Made by a program: the position numbers and the translations under genes. Source: Rana temporaria (lineage: Eukaryota; Chordata; Amphibia; Anura; Ranidae). Taken from it: a DNA stretch of 64,000 nt. The notes under the pieces are model-generated. The model ran no database searches. It saw only the letters and a program-made list of their open reading frames with translations, and was not told the origin of the DNA. Positions 10,637-22,979 of the stretch are shown piece after piece (position 1 is the stretch's first letter; each line of letters opens with the position of its first letter). Location: assembly GCF_905171775.1 (NCBI RefSeq), contig NC_053496.1, positions 185,355,759-185,419,758 on the forward strand, written 5' to 3'.

Positions 10637-10698
10637 GTATTATTCAATAACAAACAAGGGAGGTGTCTGGATGGTGACTTTATCATTGTGTGTGTCAG

Positions 10699-13600
10699 GT
10701 TCCTATAAGGTGTCAGCATGTCACTGTCTATTTCTCCATGGAGGAGTGGGAGTATTTAGAAGGACACAAGGATCTCTACAAGGACGTCATGATGGACAAT
10801 CAGCCGCCCCTCACATCACCGGGTAAGAGGAGATTTTATTGTAAAGGTGAGAGCAGTACGGAGGCTCCACCTAGATCCCCCATCATCTGATAAACACATA
10901 GAAACAATGTATTCAGTCAGTGTGTGTGTTTCCTACAGATGGATCCAGTAATGGGAACCCACCAGAGAGATGTCCCCATCCTCTGTATTCCCGGGATTCC
11001 ACACAGGCCATTATTAAAGAAGAGATAAAAGAGGAGGATGATGAGGATGGAGTGATGGAGGAGTCAGCGTTTTCAAATGGACACAAAGATCTGTACCAGG
11101 ACACCGTGGTGGAGTCATCCAGCTACAAAAATCCCCCAGAGAAATGTCCAAGTCCTCCTTATTCCGGGGATTCCTCACAGGAAGGTCACAACTATGCAAA
11201 TCCTAATCAGGTAGATGAGGAACAATCACTGATAGTATCATTAGGATCTGTACATTATCTGCATTGATGTCATTTTTATTCTATATTCAGAGTGGAAACC
11301 TGAGAGATTCTAAAGTTGAGGTTAAAGAAGAGATAAAAGAGGAGGATGATGAGGATGGGGTGATGGAGGAAGAACACAAATATCTGTACCAGGACACCAT
11401 GGGAGAGTCATCCAGCTACAGAAACCCTCCAGAGAGATGTCCCCGTCCTCTGTATTCCCGGGATTCCACACAGGAAGGTCACACCATCCCCCACCATCAT
11501 CAGGTAGGTGGAGTTGAGGGTCGGGAACATAAAGTGATTGAACACTCTGACATGTGGAGATGATGTGTGGACTCTACAAGAGGATATTTTCTATGTGATC
11601 TCACATCATAAATACTTCTATGTTACAGATGTTATTTTCTGCCATTCTGTTGGTTTAGGGTGAAGATCTGATGATCATAAAAACTGAGTGTGACGTAGAA
11701 GAGACTTATGTGAGGGATGATCAGCAATATACGGAGGAGGCTGGAATGACGAGGACATTCATAGAGGAGGACACTCCTACAGAGATCAGCACAGGTGACC
11801 CATAATATATTCTTCTCTTATCTCTGCTCTGTTACTGCACACTGATTGGTCCAGAGTAGGGCGGGGAGCTGAGTGATATCAGCCAATAATAGGTTGATGA
11901 TGGTCCCCTCCCTGTACTGATACCCGTCCTGGGGTTCAGCTGGCAGTATTAGGTTGTGTGTCACTCCTAGTTACAGTAGCACAGATATGATAACTAGACA
12001 TGTGCAATTTATTTGGTTCCGAATTTGTTTTATAACTAATTTTGACAAATTCGTTAATTCCAAAATTGCGAATTTCCGAAATTTCACATTTTGGCTTCTC
12101 GAATTTCCTTACTTCGGAAATTGAAAAATTCGGAAATTTCGGAATTAGCGAATTTAGAAAGTTAGAAAATTCAAATTCCAAAAATCGGAAATTCGAAAAT
12201 TCAAATTGGGAAATGCGGCAGTGCACTAATGTGTGTCTAATGATAACACAGATCGAGACTTTCTTAGGTTGATCCCTCTTCTTCCAGCAGACTTCTAGAA
12301 AAATGTTACCATAGAAAAGTGACGGCAGCAAAAGACAGAGTAGAATAGAGTAGTTAAACGAGTCTGTTGCCATAAAACTGTATTAAACGTCTCACTGAAA
12401 TAAGGACTGACACTAAAACCAATATCTTCTGAAGAGAAAATCCTGCTGCAAGCTCCCTCCAGTGCTGCATATCACCAGCAGCCTAGTCCTATGGTCACTT
12501 GTTCTATGGTAAAGGGTCTTTGAGTCTGAACTTTGACCCTCTTGTTTATCAGAGATCACATGACCCAGTGCCTAGGCTTGTGGTTGTGTAAAGAGCACGC
12601 CCCTCCCAGTCCCCATTGGTTCCTGCTCTTCTGACAAGGCTGTGTAAATGTAGAAGTGATCTGGGAGGAGGACCAAAGGTTCTTTGATGGGGGGAAGAGT
12701 CCCAGCTGGTTGGGACCTCCACAGAGAACATCTCCTCACTCATATCTACCTGATCCAGATGGAATCTTGATGGAAGTGAACTAACCCTCTCATATCTATT
12801 GATGATGTTTTTCTATTTTTCCAGGACACGCCATGGAGAAACCCTCAAAGGATCGTCTCACTTTGTCTCCAGCTTGTAAAATGGAAGATGAGGACATCAC
12901 GGGAGATTGTGGAGGAGAAAAGACAATGAGCTCCACTATGGATGGAGGACTTCACAGTGTGGATAGACCATGGAATCCCTCCGATTTCGAGCAACCCCGT
13001 ACTGTGAGGGGTGGGGCCGGGATTCAGGGAGAGGAGACATTTCACTGTTCTCAGTGCAGCAAATGTTTTCCTTGTAAATCACTACTCATCATACATCAGA
13101 TATCTCACACGATTAAGAAGGTGTCTTCTTGCCTTGAGTGTGGGAAATGTTTTTCACAGAAACATGAACTTCTTAAACATCAGAGATCTCACAGGGGGGA
13201 GAAGCCGTATTCTTGCCCTGAGTGCGGGAAATGCTTTTCTCAAAAGTCCAATCTTAACAATCATCTGACATCTCACACGGGTGAGAAACCACATCCATGT
13301 CCTGAGTGTGAAAAATGTTTTAGCTTAAAATCAATCCTTGTAACACATCAAAGAACTCACACAGGTGAGAAGCCATTTCCCTGCCCTGAGTGCGGGAAAT
13401 GTTTTTCACAGAAGGCCAGTCTTATTTGCCATCAGAAGTCTCACACGGGTGAGAAGCCATTTTCCTGCCCTGAGTGCGGGAAATCTTTTTCACAGAAGGG
13501 CAATCTTATTTCCCATCAGAAATCTCACACGGGTGAGAAGCCATTTCCCTGCCCTGAGTGTGGAAAATGTTTTAGATTAAAATCAACGCTTGTAACACAT

Positions 13601-13876
13601 CAAAGAACTCACACGGGGGAGAAGGCATATCCCTGCCCTGAGTGCGGGAAATATTTTTCAGCGAATTCCTATCTTAAAACACATCGGAGAATTCACACGG
13701 GTGAAAGGCCGTATTCCTGTCCTGAGTGCGGAAAAAGTTTTTTACAGAAATCAGACCTTGATAAACATCAAAGATCTCACACGGGGGAGAAGCCGTATTC
13801 CTGTCCTGAGTGCGGGAAATGTTTTTCACGCAAGTACGAGTTAAACAAACACTGTAGGTCTCACACAGGTGAGTAG
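10699..13876 (+). CDS. 5'-deleted KRAB-like C2H2 zinc finger gene, unit 2 (10 fingers)
   Basis: Readable exons: 10699-10822 (KRAB-like), 10939-11210, 11291-11503, 11659-11794, 12825-13876. All junctions keep frame. The two start-bearing exons of its neighbours are gone. The KRAB-like box reads C-Q-H-V-T where others have C-Q-D-V-T. The fifth exon is a hybrid: its first part is like exon 5 and its end and following intron are like exon 6 of unit 1, so a separate exon 6 is missing. Without exon 1 the first usable ATG would be inside the KRAB box (S-M-E-E-W) or in the finger exon. It could be a pseudogene, a finger-only protein from 12833, or could splice from a neighbour. Confidence 0.6.
11995..12239. 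mobile_element. hAT-type MITE in intron 7 of unit 2
   Basis: Orthologous insertion to 2841-3103, with the same ATGATAAC 8 bp duplications at 11987-11994 and 12240-12247. The right end has a small local change (GCACTAATGTGTGTCTA). Confidence 0.88.
12825..13876 (+). CDS. Terminal zinc finger exon of unit 2, 10 C2H2 fingers
   Basis: Same leader as unit 1 (G-H-A-M-E-K-P-S). Ten fingers with contact steps PCKSLLII, QKHELLK, QKSNLNN, LKSILVT, QKASLIC, QKGNLIS, RLKSTLVT, SANSYLKT, LQKSDLDK, RKYELNK. The linker after finger 1 is the odd T-I-K-K-V-S instead of TGEKP. After finger 2 the linker is R-G-E-K-P. One core reads CPECEKCF. The frame is intact to TAG at 13874-13876, so this exon is under no visible decay even though the 5' end of the gene is missing. 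Confidence 0.95.
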
Positions 13877-13930
13877 ATGTGTCGCTACTTAGTGCGGAAA
13901 ATGCCCAGAGATCTCACACTGGGAGATATA

Positions 13931-14416
13931 TGAAAGGATATGAGCCATTGTGACTCCATTTTAGAAATAAGTATCCATCTTGTGTAGAACTTATTTATTA
14001 GATATTATTCCTCTCTCACACAGATCCCGGTAACCGTTTGTTTATAGAACATAGCTTGTTATTGACCTTTAAAGCTTATCTTATTGTTTTGGAGTTTATA
14101 GACAAGATTCTGTATTAGGCACGCATTTCAGTGTATTGTTATGAAAATATGTCTGCATATAACCTTGTTGTTGTACTCTGAGATGCTCTGACCATATTAG
14201 CACTTCCACCGGATGTATGACCAGGTTAACCTTTTGAATTATCTTTTCGCTTGTAGAAATATTATATAAAGCCATGAATAAAGATATATTTTTAGATCAC
14301 TCTTTGAATCGGTCTCAGTGTGCATTTAATGGTTCAGAGTGGTCTCCGGCGCTGTACTGAGTTAGGAGGAACAACGGGGTCACATCGAGGTCGTACTCCA
14401 CCCCTGCACCCCAACA
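13931..14416. mobile_element. Solo LTR in the 3' flank of unit 2
   Basis: A 486 bp block begins TG and ends CA and is flanked by the 5 bp direct repeat ATATA (13926-13930 and 14417-14421). Unit 3 has the unfilled site GGGAGATATACACC. A TATA-like ATTATATAAAG lies at 14261 and AATAAA at 14277-14282, as in a retroviral U3-R. No internal retroviral sequence remains, so this is a recombined solo LTR. Confidence 0.88.
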
Positions 14417-14421
14417 ATATA

Positions 14422-14929
14422 CACCGCAGAAAACATGTGGCTGAGCGCTCCTCTGATCTTCATCATGGAAGAAACATTTGACGCCTTTAGTAAGATTATT
14501 TTTTCCCACCTAAAGTCCTCTCTGGCTTATTCTGAGAGGAGGGAATATTACTGGTGGTTGAGTCCCTCTAGCAGTGTAGTCTGATCTCCCCTGATCTTCA
14601 GCAGAAGCTTCATAGGAAGACATCCTGGTGAGAGAGACTCTAGATATGGATGAGAGAGAAGGGGAGATCACATTACATTACAAGACTGACAATTTCAATG
14701 GTCATCAGCCTGCACAGGCAGCTTAATTTCCTTGGAGAGTGCCACCTGCTGGCTGAAAGTGGAACATTTCTTATGTAGCTGATAAAAATGTAAATACAAT
14801 CTCACTCTTGTGTCTTTAGAAGTTTTGTTTTACCAGGTTGCCCCTTCTCATAGATCTCAGGACGTCTGAAGGAGACTCCAATGATAAGTACATAGACCCG
14901 TCTATCATTCCTCCCGTAATTCCTCCTTC
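14422..14929 (+). other. Unit 2 3' flank
   Basis: Continuation of the conserved 3' flank after the LTR insertion. ACCTAAAG at about 14508 stands where unit 5 has AATAAAG. No gene is seen. Confidence 0.55.
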
Positions 14930-16330
14930 GCACCATCACCACCTCCATCCACATCACCATCACCACCTCCAACCACATCATCATCACCACCTCCAACCAC
15001 ATCACCATCACCACCTCCAACCACATCACCATCACCACCTCCATCCACATCACCACCTCCATCCACATCACCATCACCACCTCCAACCACATCACCATCA
15101 CCACCTCTATCCACATCACCATCATCACCTCCAACCACATCACCATCACCACCTCCATCCACATCACCACCTCCATCCACATCACCACCTCCAACCACAT
15201 CACCATCACCACCTCCAACCACATCACCATCACCACCTCCAACCACATCACCATCACCTCCTCCATCCAAATCACCATCACCACCTCCAACCACATCACC
15301 ATCCACATCACCATCCACATCACCACCTCCAACCTCATCAACATCACCACCTCCATCCACATCACCTCCTCCAACCACATCACCACCTCCAACCTCATCA
15401 CCACCTCCAACCACATCACCATCACCTCCTCCAACCACATCACCATCACCTCGTCCAACCACATCACCATCACCTCCAACCACATCACCATCACCTCCTC
15501 CATCCAAATCACCATCACCACCTCCAACCACATCACCATCCACATCACCACCTCCATCCACATCACCATCACCACCTCCATCCACATCACCATCACCAAC
15601 TCCAGCCTCATCAACATCACCACCTCCAACCTCATCACCATCACAACCTCCATCCACATCACCATCACCTCCTCCAACCACATCACCATCACCTCCTCCA
15701 ACCACATCACCACCTCCATCACCTTCTCCAACCACAACACCACCTCCATCCACATCACCATCACCACCTCCATCCACATCACCATCACCACCTCCATCCA
15801 CATCACCACCTCCATCCACATCACCATCACCACCTCCATCCACATCACCACCTCCAACCACATCACCATCACCACCTCCATCCACATCACCACCTCCAAC
15901 CTCATCACCACATTCGTCCACATCACCATCGCAACCTCCAACCACCTCACCATCACCACCACCAACCACATCACCATCACCTCCTCCAACCACATCACCA
16001 TCTCCATCCACATCACCATCACCACCTCCATCCACATCACCCCCTCCATCCACATCACCATCACCCCCACCAACCACATCACCACCTCCATCCACATCAC
16101 CATCACCACCTCCATCCACATCACCATCACCACCTCCAACCACATCACCATCACCCCCTCCAACCACATCACCACCTCCAACCACATCACCATCACCACC
16201 TCCATCCACATCACCATCACCACCTCCAACCACATCACCATCACCACCTCCATCCACATCACCACCTCCATCCACATCACCATCACCACCTCCAACCACA
16301 TCACCATCACCACCTCCAACCACATCACCA
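14930..16330. repeat. CCACCTCCA minisatellite after unit 2
   Basis: Same monomer family and orientation as after unit 1, with more CCTCCTCCAACC variants and CATCAACATCA steps. The long HHHLHP-type frame on + and the GGGDVDGG-type frame on - are compositional. Confidence 0.95.
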
Positions 16331-16369
16331 AACGTCTGCATGTCTATGTCCATCAGAGTCCCCCCATTA

Positions 16370-17150
16370 TATCAGTATCCGCTATCCGAGTCTCCCCATT
16401 ATATCAGTGTCCCCAGCATATTTTTCACCATTATCAGTGTCCCCAGCAGAGTTTCCCCCATTATCAGTGTCCCCAGCAGAGTTTCCCCCATTATCAGTGT
16501 CCCCAGCAGAGTTTCCCCCATTATCAGTGTCCCCAGCAGAGTTTCCTCCATTATCAGTGTCCCCAGCAGAGTTTCCCCCATTATATCAGTATCCGCCATC
16601 AGAGTCTCCCCATTATCAGTGTCCCCAGCATATTTTTCACCATTATCAGTGTCCCCAGCAGAGTTTCCCCCATTATCAGTGTCCCCAGCAGAGTTTCCCC
16701 CATTATCAGTGTCCCCAGCAGAGTTTCCCCCATTATCAGTGTCCCCAGCAGAGTTTCCCCCATTATCAATGTCCTCAGCAGTTTCCCCCATTATCAGTGT
16801 CCCCAGCAGAGTTTCCCCCATTATCAGTGTCCCCAGCAGAGTTTTCCACATTATCAGTGTCCCCAGCATAGATGTCCCCATTATCAGTGTTCCCAGCATA
16901 GATGTCCCCCATTATCAGTGTTCCCAGCATAGATGTCCCCATTATCAGGGTCCCCAGCATAGATGTCCCCATTATCAGTGTCCCCAGCATAGATGTCCCC
17001 ATTATCAGTGTCCCCAGCATTGATGCCCCCATTATCAGTGTCCCCAGCATAGATGCCCCCATTATCAGTGTCCCCAGCATAGATGTCCCCATTATCAGTG
17101 TCCCCAGCATAGATGTCCCCACTATCAGTGTCCCCAGCAGAGTCTCCTGT
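16370..17150. repeat. 30 bp minisatellite (ATTATCAGTGTCCCCAGCA)
   Basis: Tandem 30 bp monomers with the core ATTATCAGTGTCCCCAGCA, first joined by GAGTTTCCCCC and later by TAGATGTCCCC. The block is found only after unit 2. A pair of related sub-blocks starts with ATTTTTCACC at about 16420 and 16633, showing higher-order duplication. Confidence 0.93.
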
Positions 17151-17480
17151 ACATGTGCAGTATGTGTGCAGATTAATGCCCATTTTACGCTTGCCTGTAC
17201 AATCCTATTTCTTCACTGTAGGAGCCGACTTCAGCTCTCCTCCACCTTCCGACTCCCGCCCACTGCTGCACATGCAGGCTGTAAGTTAGAAGGATTCCTA
17301 ATGTAAACAGTGGGCGGGAAGCTAGGAGGACCATGCTGATGATGTTCTCTCCTAGCAGCCAATCCTCAGCACAGCAATCAGTCCCTAATGGACAGTTGGG
17401 AGCTATGGCACAAGGCCGTGCTCAGACTATGAGATGTTTCTTGTGGGTGCAGTTCCTCTGAGCTCCACAAGGTGGTGATC
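17151..17480. other. Intergenic sequence between units 2 and 3
   Basis: No gene or known element is recognised. The last part (from about 17455) joins the conserved AGCTCCACAAGGTGGTGATC block that precedes each unit. Confidence 0.4.
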
Positions 17481-17484
17481 TCAC

Positions 17485-17614
17485 TTCTACCCAGACAGGA
17501 AGTCTCTATGGATGACAGGAAGTTATGTCAGGTATAATTAGGAAGTTCCAGGTGAGAGGTGAGTCGGCAGGAAATAGAGAGAAGACATTGTCGACATTGG
17601 CAGCAGAGGAGGAG
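17485..17614 (+). promoter_or_regulatory. Candidate 5' exon and promoter-proximal block of unit 3
   Basis: Contains repeated GACAGGAAGT and TAGGAAGT ETS-type motifs and ends GGAGGAG before GTAATAAA, a probable donor. The block carries an extra TCGACATTG relative to unit 2. Function is inferred from conservation across units. Confidence 0.45.
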
Positions 17615-18424
17615 GTAATAAAATCGTATTTATTTGCGCAGATCAGGATTTGGAGTTCTAGAGGATGGGGGAGGCTCTGGAGAAGTCTCAGAGTTGAGCA
17701 TGGGAGGAGGTTATGAGGGAGATGGAGAGCAGGAGGTCTTGGGAGGAGGGGACGGTTTGGGTGATAAATTGAGATGAAATTGGTGATGTAGCTCGGGGCA
17801 GAACTGTGGATGACTTTCTATGTGGTTGTTTATATATATATAATTTTGAGATTGGCGGAGAGGGGTGAAGGACACTGAATGGAGGCCAGTGGATAGATTG
17901 GTAGAGAGGGGTGGAGGACACTGAATGGAAGCCAGGGGAGGGATTGGCAAAGAGGGGTGAAGGACACTGAGCCGTTGGTAAGGTGGATGAGTCTGGTAGC
18001 ATTCATGATAGACTGAAGGGGGGATATGCTCTGCGGTGGTCGGCCAATGAAAAGGAGTTACAGTAGTCAAGACGAGAGATAAGCCAGTAGTGAATTTGTT
18101 GATTTGAGGTGTCATTGGTTAAGAAAGGGCATATTTTGGGGGAGGAGAAGATGGGTAGAGAAATGAGAGTTTAGAAAGAGAAGACACTATAGTGGAAAGA
18201 GTGGTAGAGGGAACATATTACAGGGAGGACAGAGTAGTTGTCAGTCTGGGAAGAAAAAAGCTGGATGGGGAAATACAGGTTCACCTGCAGTCTGTCAGGA
18301 GCTCTGTTTGTAGATGTCGTTTTGTTTGTGCCTTAGATAAATGATGTGCTTAAATAGAATGCTTATTTAAAAAATAATTTATTGGTCTACAGGGAAAACG
18401 GCATAGATCACATGACCAGTGAGG

Positions 18425-21400
18425 ATGGAGGAGGACCGGACTCGCATTACTGAGAAGATATTAAACCTCGCCCTGGAGATCATCTACCTGCTGACCGGAG
18501 AGGTGAGGAGGATTCTGGGAGGTCACATGACATCACTCTTATCTCTATTAATAAAACACAGACCTGACCGGAGAGGTGAGGAGGATTCTGGGAGGTCACA
18601 TGACATCACTCTTATCTCTATTAATAAAACACAGACCTGACCGGAGAGGTGAGGAGGATTCTGGGAGGTCACATGACATCACTCTTATTTCTATTAATAA
18701 TACAGACCTGACCGGAGAGGTGAGGAGGATTCTGGGAGGTCACATGACATCACTCTTATCTCTATTAATAAAACACAGACCTGACCGGAGAGGTGATGAG
18801 GATTCTGGGAGGTCACATGACATCACTCTTATCTCTATTAATAAAACACAGACCTGACCGGAGAGGTGAGGAGGATTCTGGGATTCTAACATGATATTCC
18901 TATTGGTTCTCCAATACAGAGATTTCCTCTTGTGAAGTCAGGTGATCATATGACCATCACAGTGCCTCCATGTGACTCCCTAAAACCTGAGAGACACAAC
19001 ATGGAGAAGATTCTAGAAGTCACCAAGAAGATGATGGAGCTGCTGACAGGAGAGGTGAGGAGGATTCTGGGAATTCTGGGACATTATCCAGTAACAGACA
19101 AGGGGTGTGTCTGGATGGTGACTGTATCATTGTGTGTGTCAGGTTCCTATAAGGTGTCAGGATGTCACTGTCTATTTCTCCATGGAGGAGTGGGAGTATT
19201 TAGAAGGACACAAGGATCTCTACAAGGACGTCATGGTGGAGAATCAGCCGCCCCTCACATCACCGGGTAAGAGGAGACTTTATTGTAAAGGAGAGAGCAG
19301 TACGGAGGCTCCACCTAGATCCCCCATCATCTGATAAACACATAGAAACAATGTATTCAGTCAGTGTGTGTGTTTCCTACAGATGGATCCAGTAATGGGA
19401 ACCCACCAGAGAGATGTCCCCGTCCTCTGTATTCCCGGGATTCCACACAGGAAGGTCACACCATCCCCCACCATCATCAGGTAGATGAGGAACAATCACT
19501 GATAGTATCATTAGGATCTGTACATTATCTGCATTGTTACCATTGATGGCATTTTATTCTATATTCAGAGTGGAAACCTGAGAGATCCTAAAGTTGAGGT
19601 TAAAGAAGAGATAAAAGAGGAGGATGATGAGGATGGGGTGATGGAGGAGTTTCTAAAAGAACACAAAGATCTGTACCAGAACACCATGGGAGAGTCATCC
19701 AGCTACAGAAACCCACCAGAGAGATGTCCCCGTCCTCTGTATTCCCGGGATTCTACACAGGAAGATCACACCATCCCCCACAATCATCAGGTAGAGGAGT
19801 TATGCGACTGACACACGAGTGGTTTTCCCGTCGGAAAAAAACCCGATGAGTTTCCCGACTAAATTCCTCTCAAGCCTGCCTTGCACATACACGGTCAAAC
19901 AAAAGTACGGTGAACTTTTGACTGCCAAGAACGCGGTGACGTAAAAGACTACGTTGAGCCGACAAATTGAAGTTCTATGCTTTTTTCTATGATTTTTTTC
20001 CTGATGGGGGGGGGGGGGGGGGGAGCCTGCTCTCTTTTTTTCTGGCAGTTTTTCTATGGGAAAAAGTCAGATGAGGCATACACGCCGTCGGGATTCCCAA
20101 CAAAAAGCTTTCATCTGAGTTTTTCAGACGGGAAAACCGGTCGTGTGTACGGGGCATAAGAATCACTGATCATTATATTTTATACACAAGCTTTTTTGTT
20201 GTAATTCATTTATTTATATATTTAGAGTGGAAACTTCAGCGATTGTATAGTTAATGAACAATATAAGGAGGAGTATGGAGTGATGATGGAGCTTTCTGAA
20301 GGACACAAGGATATGATGGAGCCACCTAATACCAGGAACCCACCAGAGAGATGTCCCCGTCCTCTGTATTCCCGGGATTCCACACAGGAAGGTCACACCA
20401 TCCCCCACCATCATCAGGTAGGTGGAGTTGAGGGTCGGGAACATAAAGTGATTGAACACTCTGACATGTGGAGATGATGTGCGGACTCTACAAGATGATA
20501 TTTTCTATGTGATCTCACATCATAAATACTTCTATGTTACAGATGTTATTTTCTGCCATTCTGTTGGTTTAGGGTGAAGATCGGATGATCATGAAAACTG
20601 AGTGTGACGTAGAAAAGGCGTATGTGAGGGATGATCAGCGATATACGGAGGAGGCTGGAATGACGAGGACATTCATAGAGGAGGATACTCCTACAGAGAT
20701 CAGCACAGGTGACCCATAATATATTCTTCTCTTATCTCTGCTCTGTTACTGCTCACTGATTGGTCCAGAGAAGGGCGGGAGCTGAGTGATATTAGCCAAT
20801 AATAGGTTGATGATGGTCCCCTCCCTGTACTGAGACCCGTCCTGGGGTTCAGCTGGCAGTATTCGGTTGTGTGTCACTCCTAGTTACAGTAGCACAGATG
20901 TGATAACTAGACATGTGCAATTTATTTGGTTCCGAATTCGTTTTTTAACTAATTTTGACAAATTCGTTAATTCCAAAATTGCGAATTTTCAGAAATTCCC
21001 CGCTCTTCTGACAAGGCTGTGTAATTGTAGAAGTGATCTGGGAGGAGGACCAAAGCTTCTTTGATGGGGGAAGAGTCCCAGCTGGTTGGGACCTCCACAG
21101 AGAACAGCTGCTCACTCATATCTACCTGATCCAGATGGAATCTTGATGGAAGTGAACTAACCCTCTCATATCTATTGATGATGTTTTTCTATTTTTCCAG
21201 GACACGCCATGGAGAAACCCTCAAAGGATCGTCTCACTTTATCTACAGCTTGTAAAATGGAAGATGAGAACATCACAGGAGATTGTGGAGGAGAAAAGAC
21301 AATGAGCTCCACTATGGATGGAGGACTTCACAGTGTGGAGAGACCATGGAATCCCTCCGACTCTGAGCAACCTCGTACTGTGAGGGGTGGGGCCGGGATT

Positions 21401-22420
21401 CAGGGGGAGGAGACATTTTACTGTTCTGAGTGCAGCAAATGTTTTCCTTCTAAATCACTACTCATCATACATCAGAGATCTCACACAGGGCAGAAGCCAT
21501 ATTGCTGTCCTGAGTGTGGAAAATGCTTTGCAATAAAATCGAACTGTGCGAAACATCAAATAACTCACACGAGTGAGAAGGCGTATTCCTGCCCTGAGTG
21601 CGGAAAATGTTTTTCACAGAAATCATACCTCGTTAAACATCAGAGATCTCACACAGGGGAGAAGCCGTATTCTTGCCCTGAGTGCGGGAAATGTTTTACT
21701 CTCAAGTCCCATCTTAACAGCCATCTGAAATCTCACACAGTTGAGAAACCACATCCCTGTCCTGAGTGTGGAAAATGTTTTAGATTAAAATCAGTCCTTG
21801 TAACACATCAAAGAATTCACACGAATGAGAAGGCCTATTCCTGCCCTGAGTGCGGGAAATGTTTTTCACGGAAGCAAACTCTTCATGCACATCTGAGGAC
21901 TCACACGGGTGAAAAGCCATATTGCTGTTCAGAGTGTGGAAAATGTTTTACACAAGAATCCAACCTTCTAAAACATCGAACAAGTCACACGGGGGAGAAG
22001 GCCTATCCCTGCCCTGAGTGCGGGAAATATTTTTCAGCAAATTCCTATCTTAAAATACATCAGAGAATTCACACGGGTGAAAGGCCGTATTCCTGTCCTG
22101 AGTGCGGAAAAGGTTTTTTACAGAAATCAGACCTCGTTAAACATCAAAGATCTCACACGGGGGAGAAGCCGTATTCCTGTCCTGAGTGCGGGAAATGTTT
22201 TTCAGATAATTCCAGTTTTTATAAACATCAGAGATCTCACACGGGGGAGAAGCCGTATTCTTGCCCTGAGTGCGGGAAATGTTTTACTCTCAAGTCCCAT
22301 CTTAACAGCCATTTGAAATCTCACACAGTTGAGAAACCACATCCCTGTCCTGAGTGCGGGAAATGTTTTTCACGCAAGTACGAGTTTAACAAACACTGTA
22401 GGTCTCACACAGGTGAGTAG
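18425..22420 (+). CDS. KRAB-like C2H2 zinc finger gene, unit 3 (8 coding exons, 12 fingers)
   Basis: Exons: 18425-18502, 18920-19054, 19143-19266, 19383-19480, 19569-19790, 20226-20417, 20573-20708, 21201-22420. They total 2,205 nt, 734 residues, no internal stop. The KRAB-like box is complete (DVTVYFSMEEWEYLEGHKDL). Exon 4 is the short form (32 complete codons, one PPERC box), unlike units 1, 2 and 4. Exon 5 keeps the VKEE-IKEE acidic motif. As in units 1 and 4, a short deletion has put the upstream ATG out of frame, so translation should start at 18425. Intron 7 is shortened by a deletion that starts inside the hAT MITE. This looks like an intact gene. Confidence 0.84.
18494..18883 (+). repeat. 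73 bp donor repeat, 6 copies (unit 3)
   Basis: ACCGGAGAGGTGA steps at 18494, 18567, 18640, 18711, 18784 and 18857. One copy is 71 bp long and one carries GTGATGAGG in place of GTGAGGAGG. Confidence 0.9.
19806..20159. mobile_element. MITE in intron 5 of unit 3
   Basis: Copy of the unit 1 element at 1764-2092, ending ACCGGTCGTGTGTACGGGGC. It contains a long G homopolymer near 20006-20023. Confidence 0.7.
20908..20999. mobile_element. Truncated hAT-type MITE in intron 7 of unit 3
   Basis: Starts TAGACATGTGCAATTTATTT at the same site as in units 1, 2 and 4 but stops after about 92 bp and joins CCGCTCTTCTGACAAGG, which lies several hundred bases further on in the other units. A deletion removed the right part of the element and the adjoining intron. 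Confidence 0.82.
21201..22420 (+). CDS. Terminal zinc finger exon of unit 3, 12 C2H2 fingers
   Basis: Leader as in the other units. Finger steps: PSKSLLII, AIKSNCAK, QKSYLVK, TLKSHLNS, RLKSVLVT, RKQTLHA, TQESNLLK, SANSYLKI, LQKSDLVK, SDNSSFYK, TLKSHLNS, RKYEFNK. Fingers 4 and 11 have the same recognition region, each followed by the linker T-V-E-K-P-H and an HPCPECGKCF finger, so a segment was copied within the array. All cysteines and histidines are kept. Stop is TAG at 22418-22420. Confidence 0.96.
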
Positions 22421-22975
22421 ATGTGTCGCTACTTAGTGCGGAAAATGCCCAGAGATCTCACACTGGGAGATATACACCTCAGAAAACACGTGGCTGAACG
22501 CTCCTCTGATCATCATCATGGAAGAAATATTTTGACGCCTTTAGTAAGATTCTTTTTTCCCTCCTAAAGTCCTCTCTGGCTTACTCTGAGAGGCGGCAAT
22601 ATTACTGCTGGTTGGGTCCCTCTAGCAGTGTAGTCTGATCTCCCCTGATCTTCTGCAGAAGCTTCATAGGAAGACATCCTGGTGAGAGAGACTCTAGATA
22701 TGGATGAGAGAGAAGGGGAGATCACATTACATTACAAGACTGTCAATTTCAATGGTCATCAGCCTGCACAGGCAGCTTCATTTCCTTGGAGAGTGCCACC
22801 TGCTGGCCGAAAGTGGAACATTTCATATGTAGCTGATAAAAATGTAAATACAATCTCAATCTTTAGAAGTTTTTGTTTTACCAGGTTGTCCCTTCTCATA
22901 AATCTCAGGACGTCTGTAGGAGACTCCAATGATAAGTTCATAGACCCGTCTATCATTCCTCCCGTAATTCCTCCT
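22421..22975 (+). other. Unit 3 3' flank
   Basis: Conserved 3' flank with CTCCTAAAG at about 22561 in place of AATAAAG. An ORF that starts here and runs into the minisatellite is not considered coding. Confidence 0.55.
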
Positions 22976-22979
22976 CCGC

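Noticed and set aside
14838..17023. Long ORFs of 677, 482 and 227 residues after unit 2
   Set aside because: Products of the two tandem minisatellites; frames change freely between arrays.
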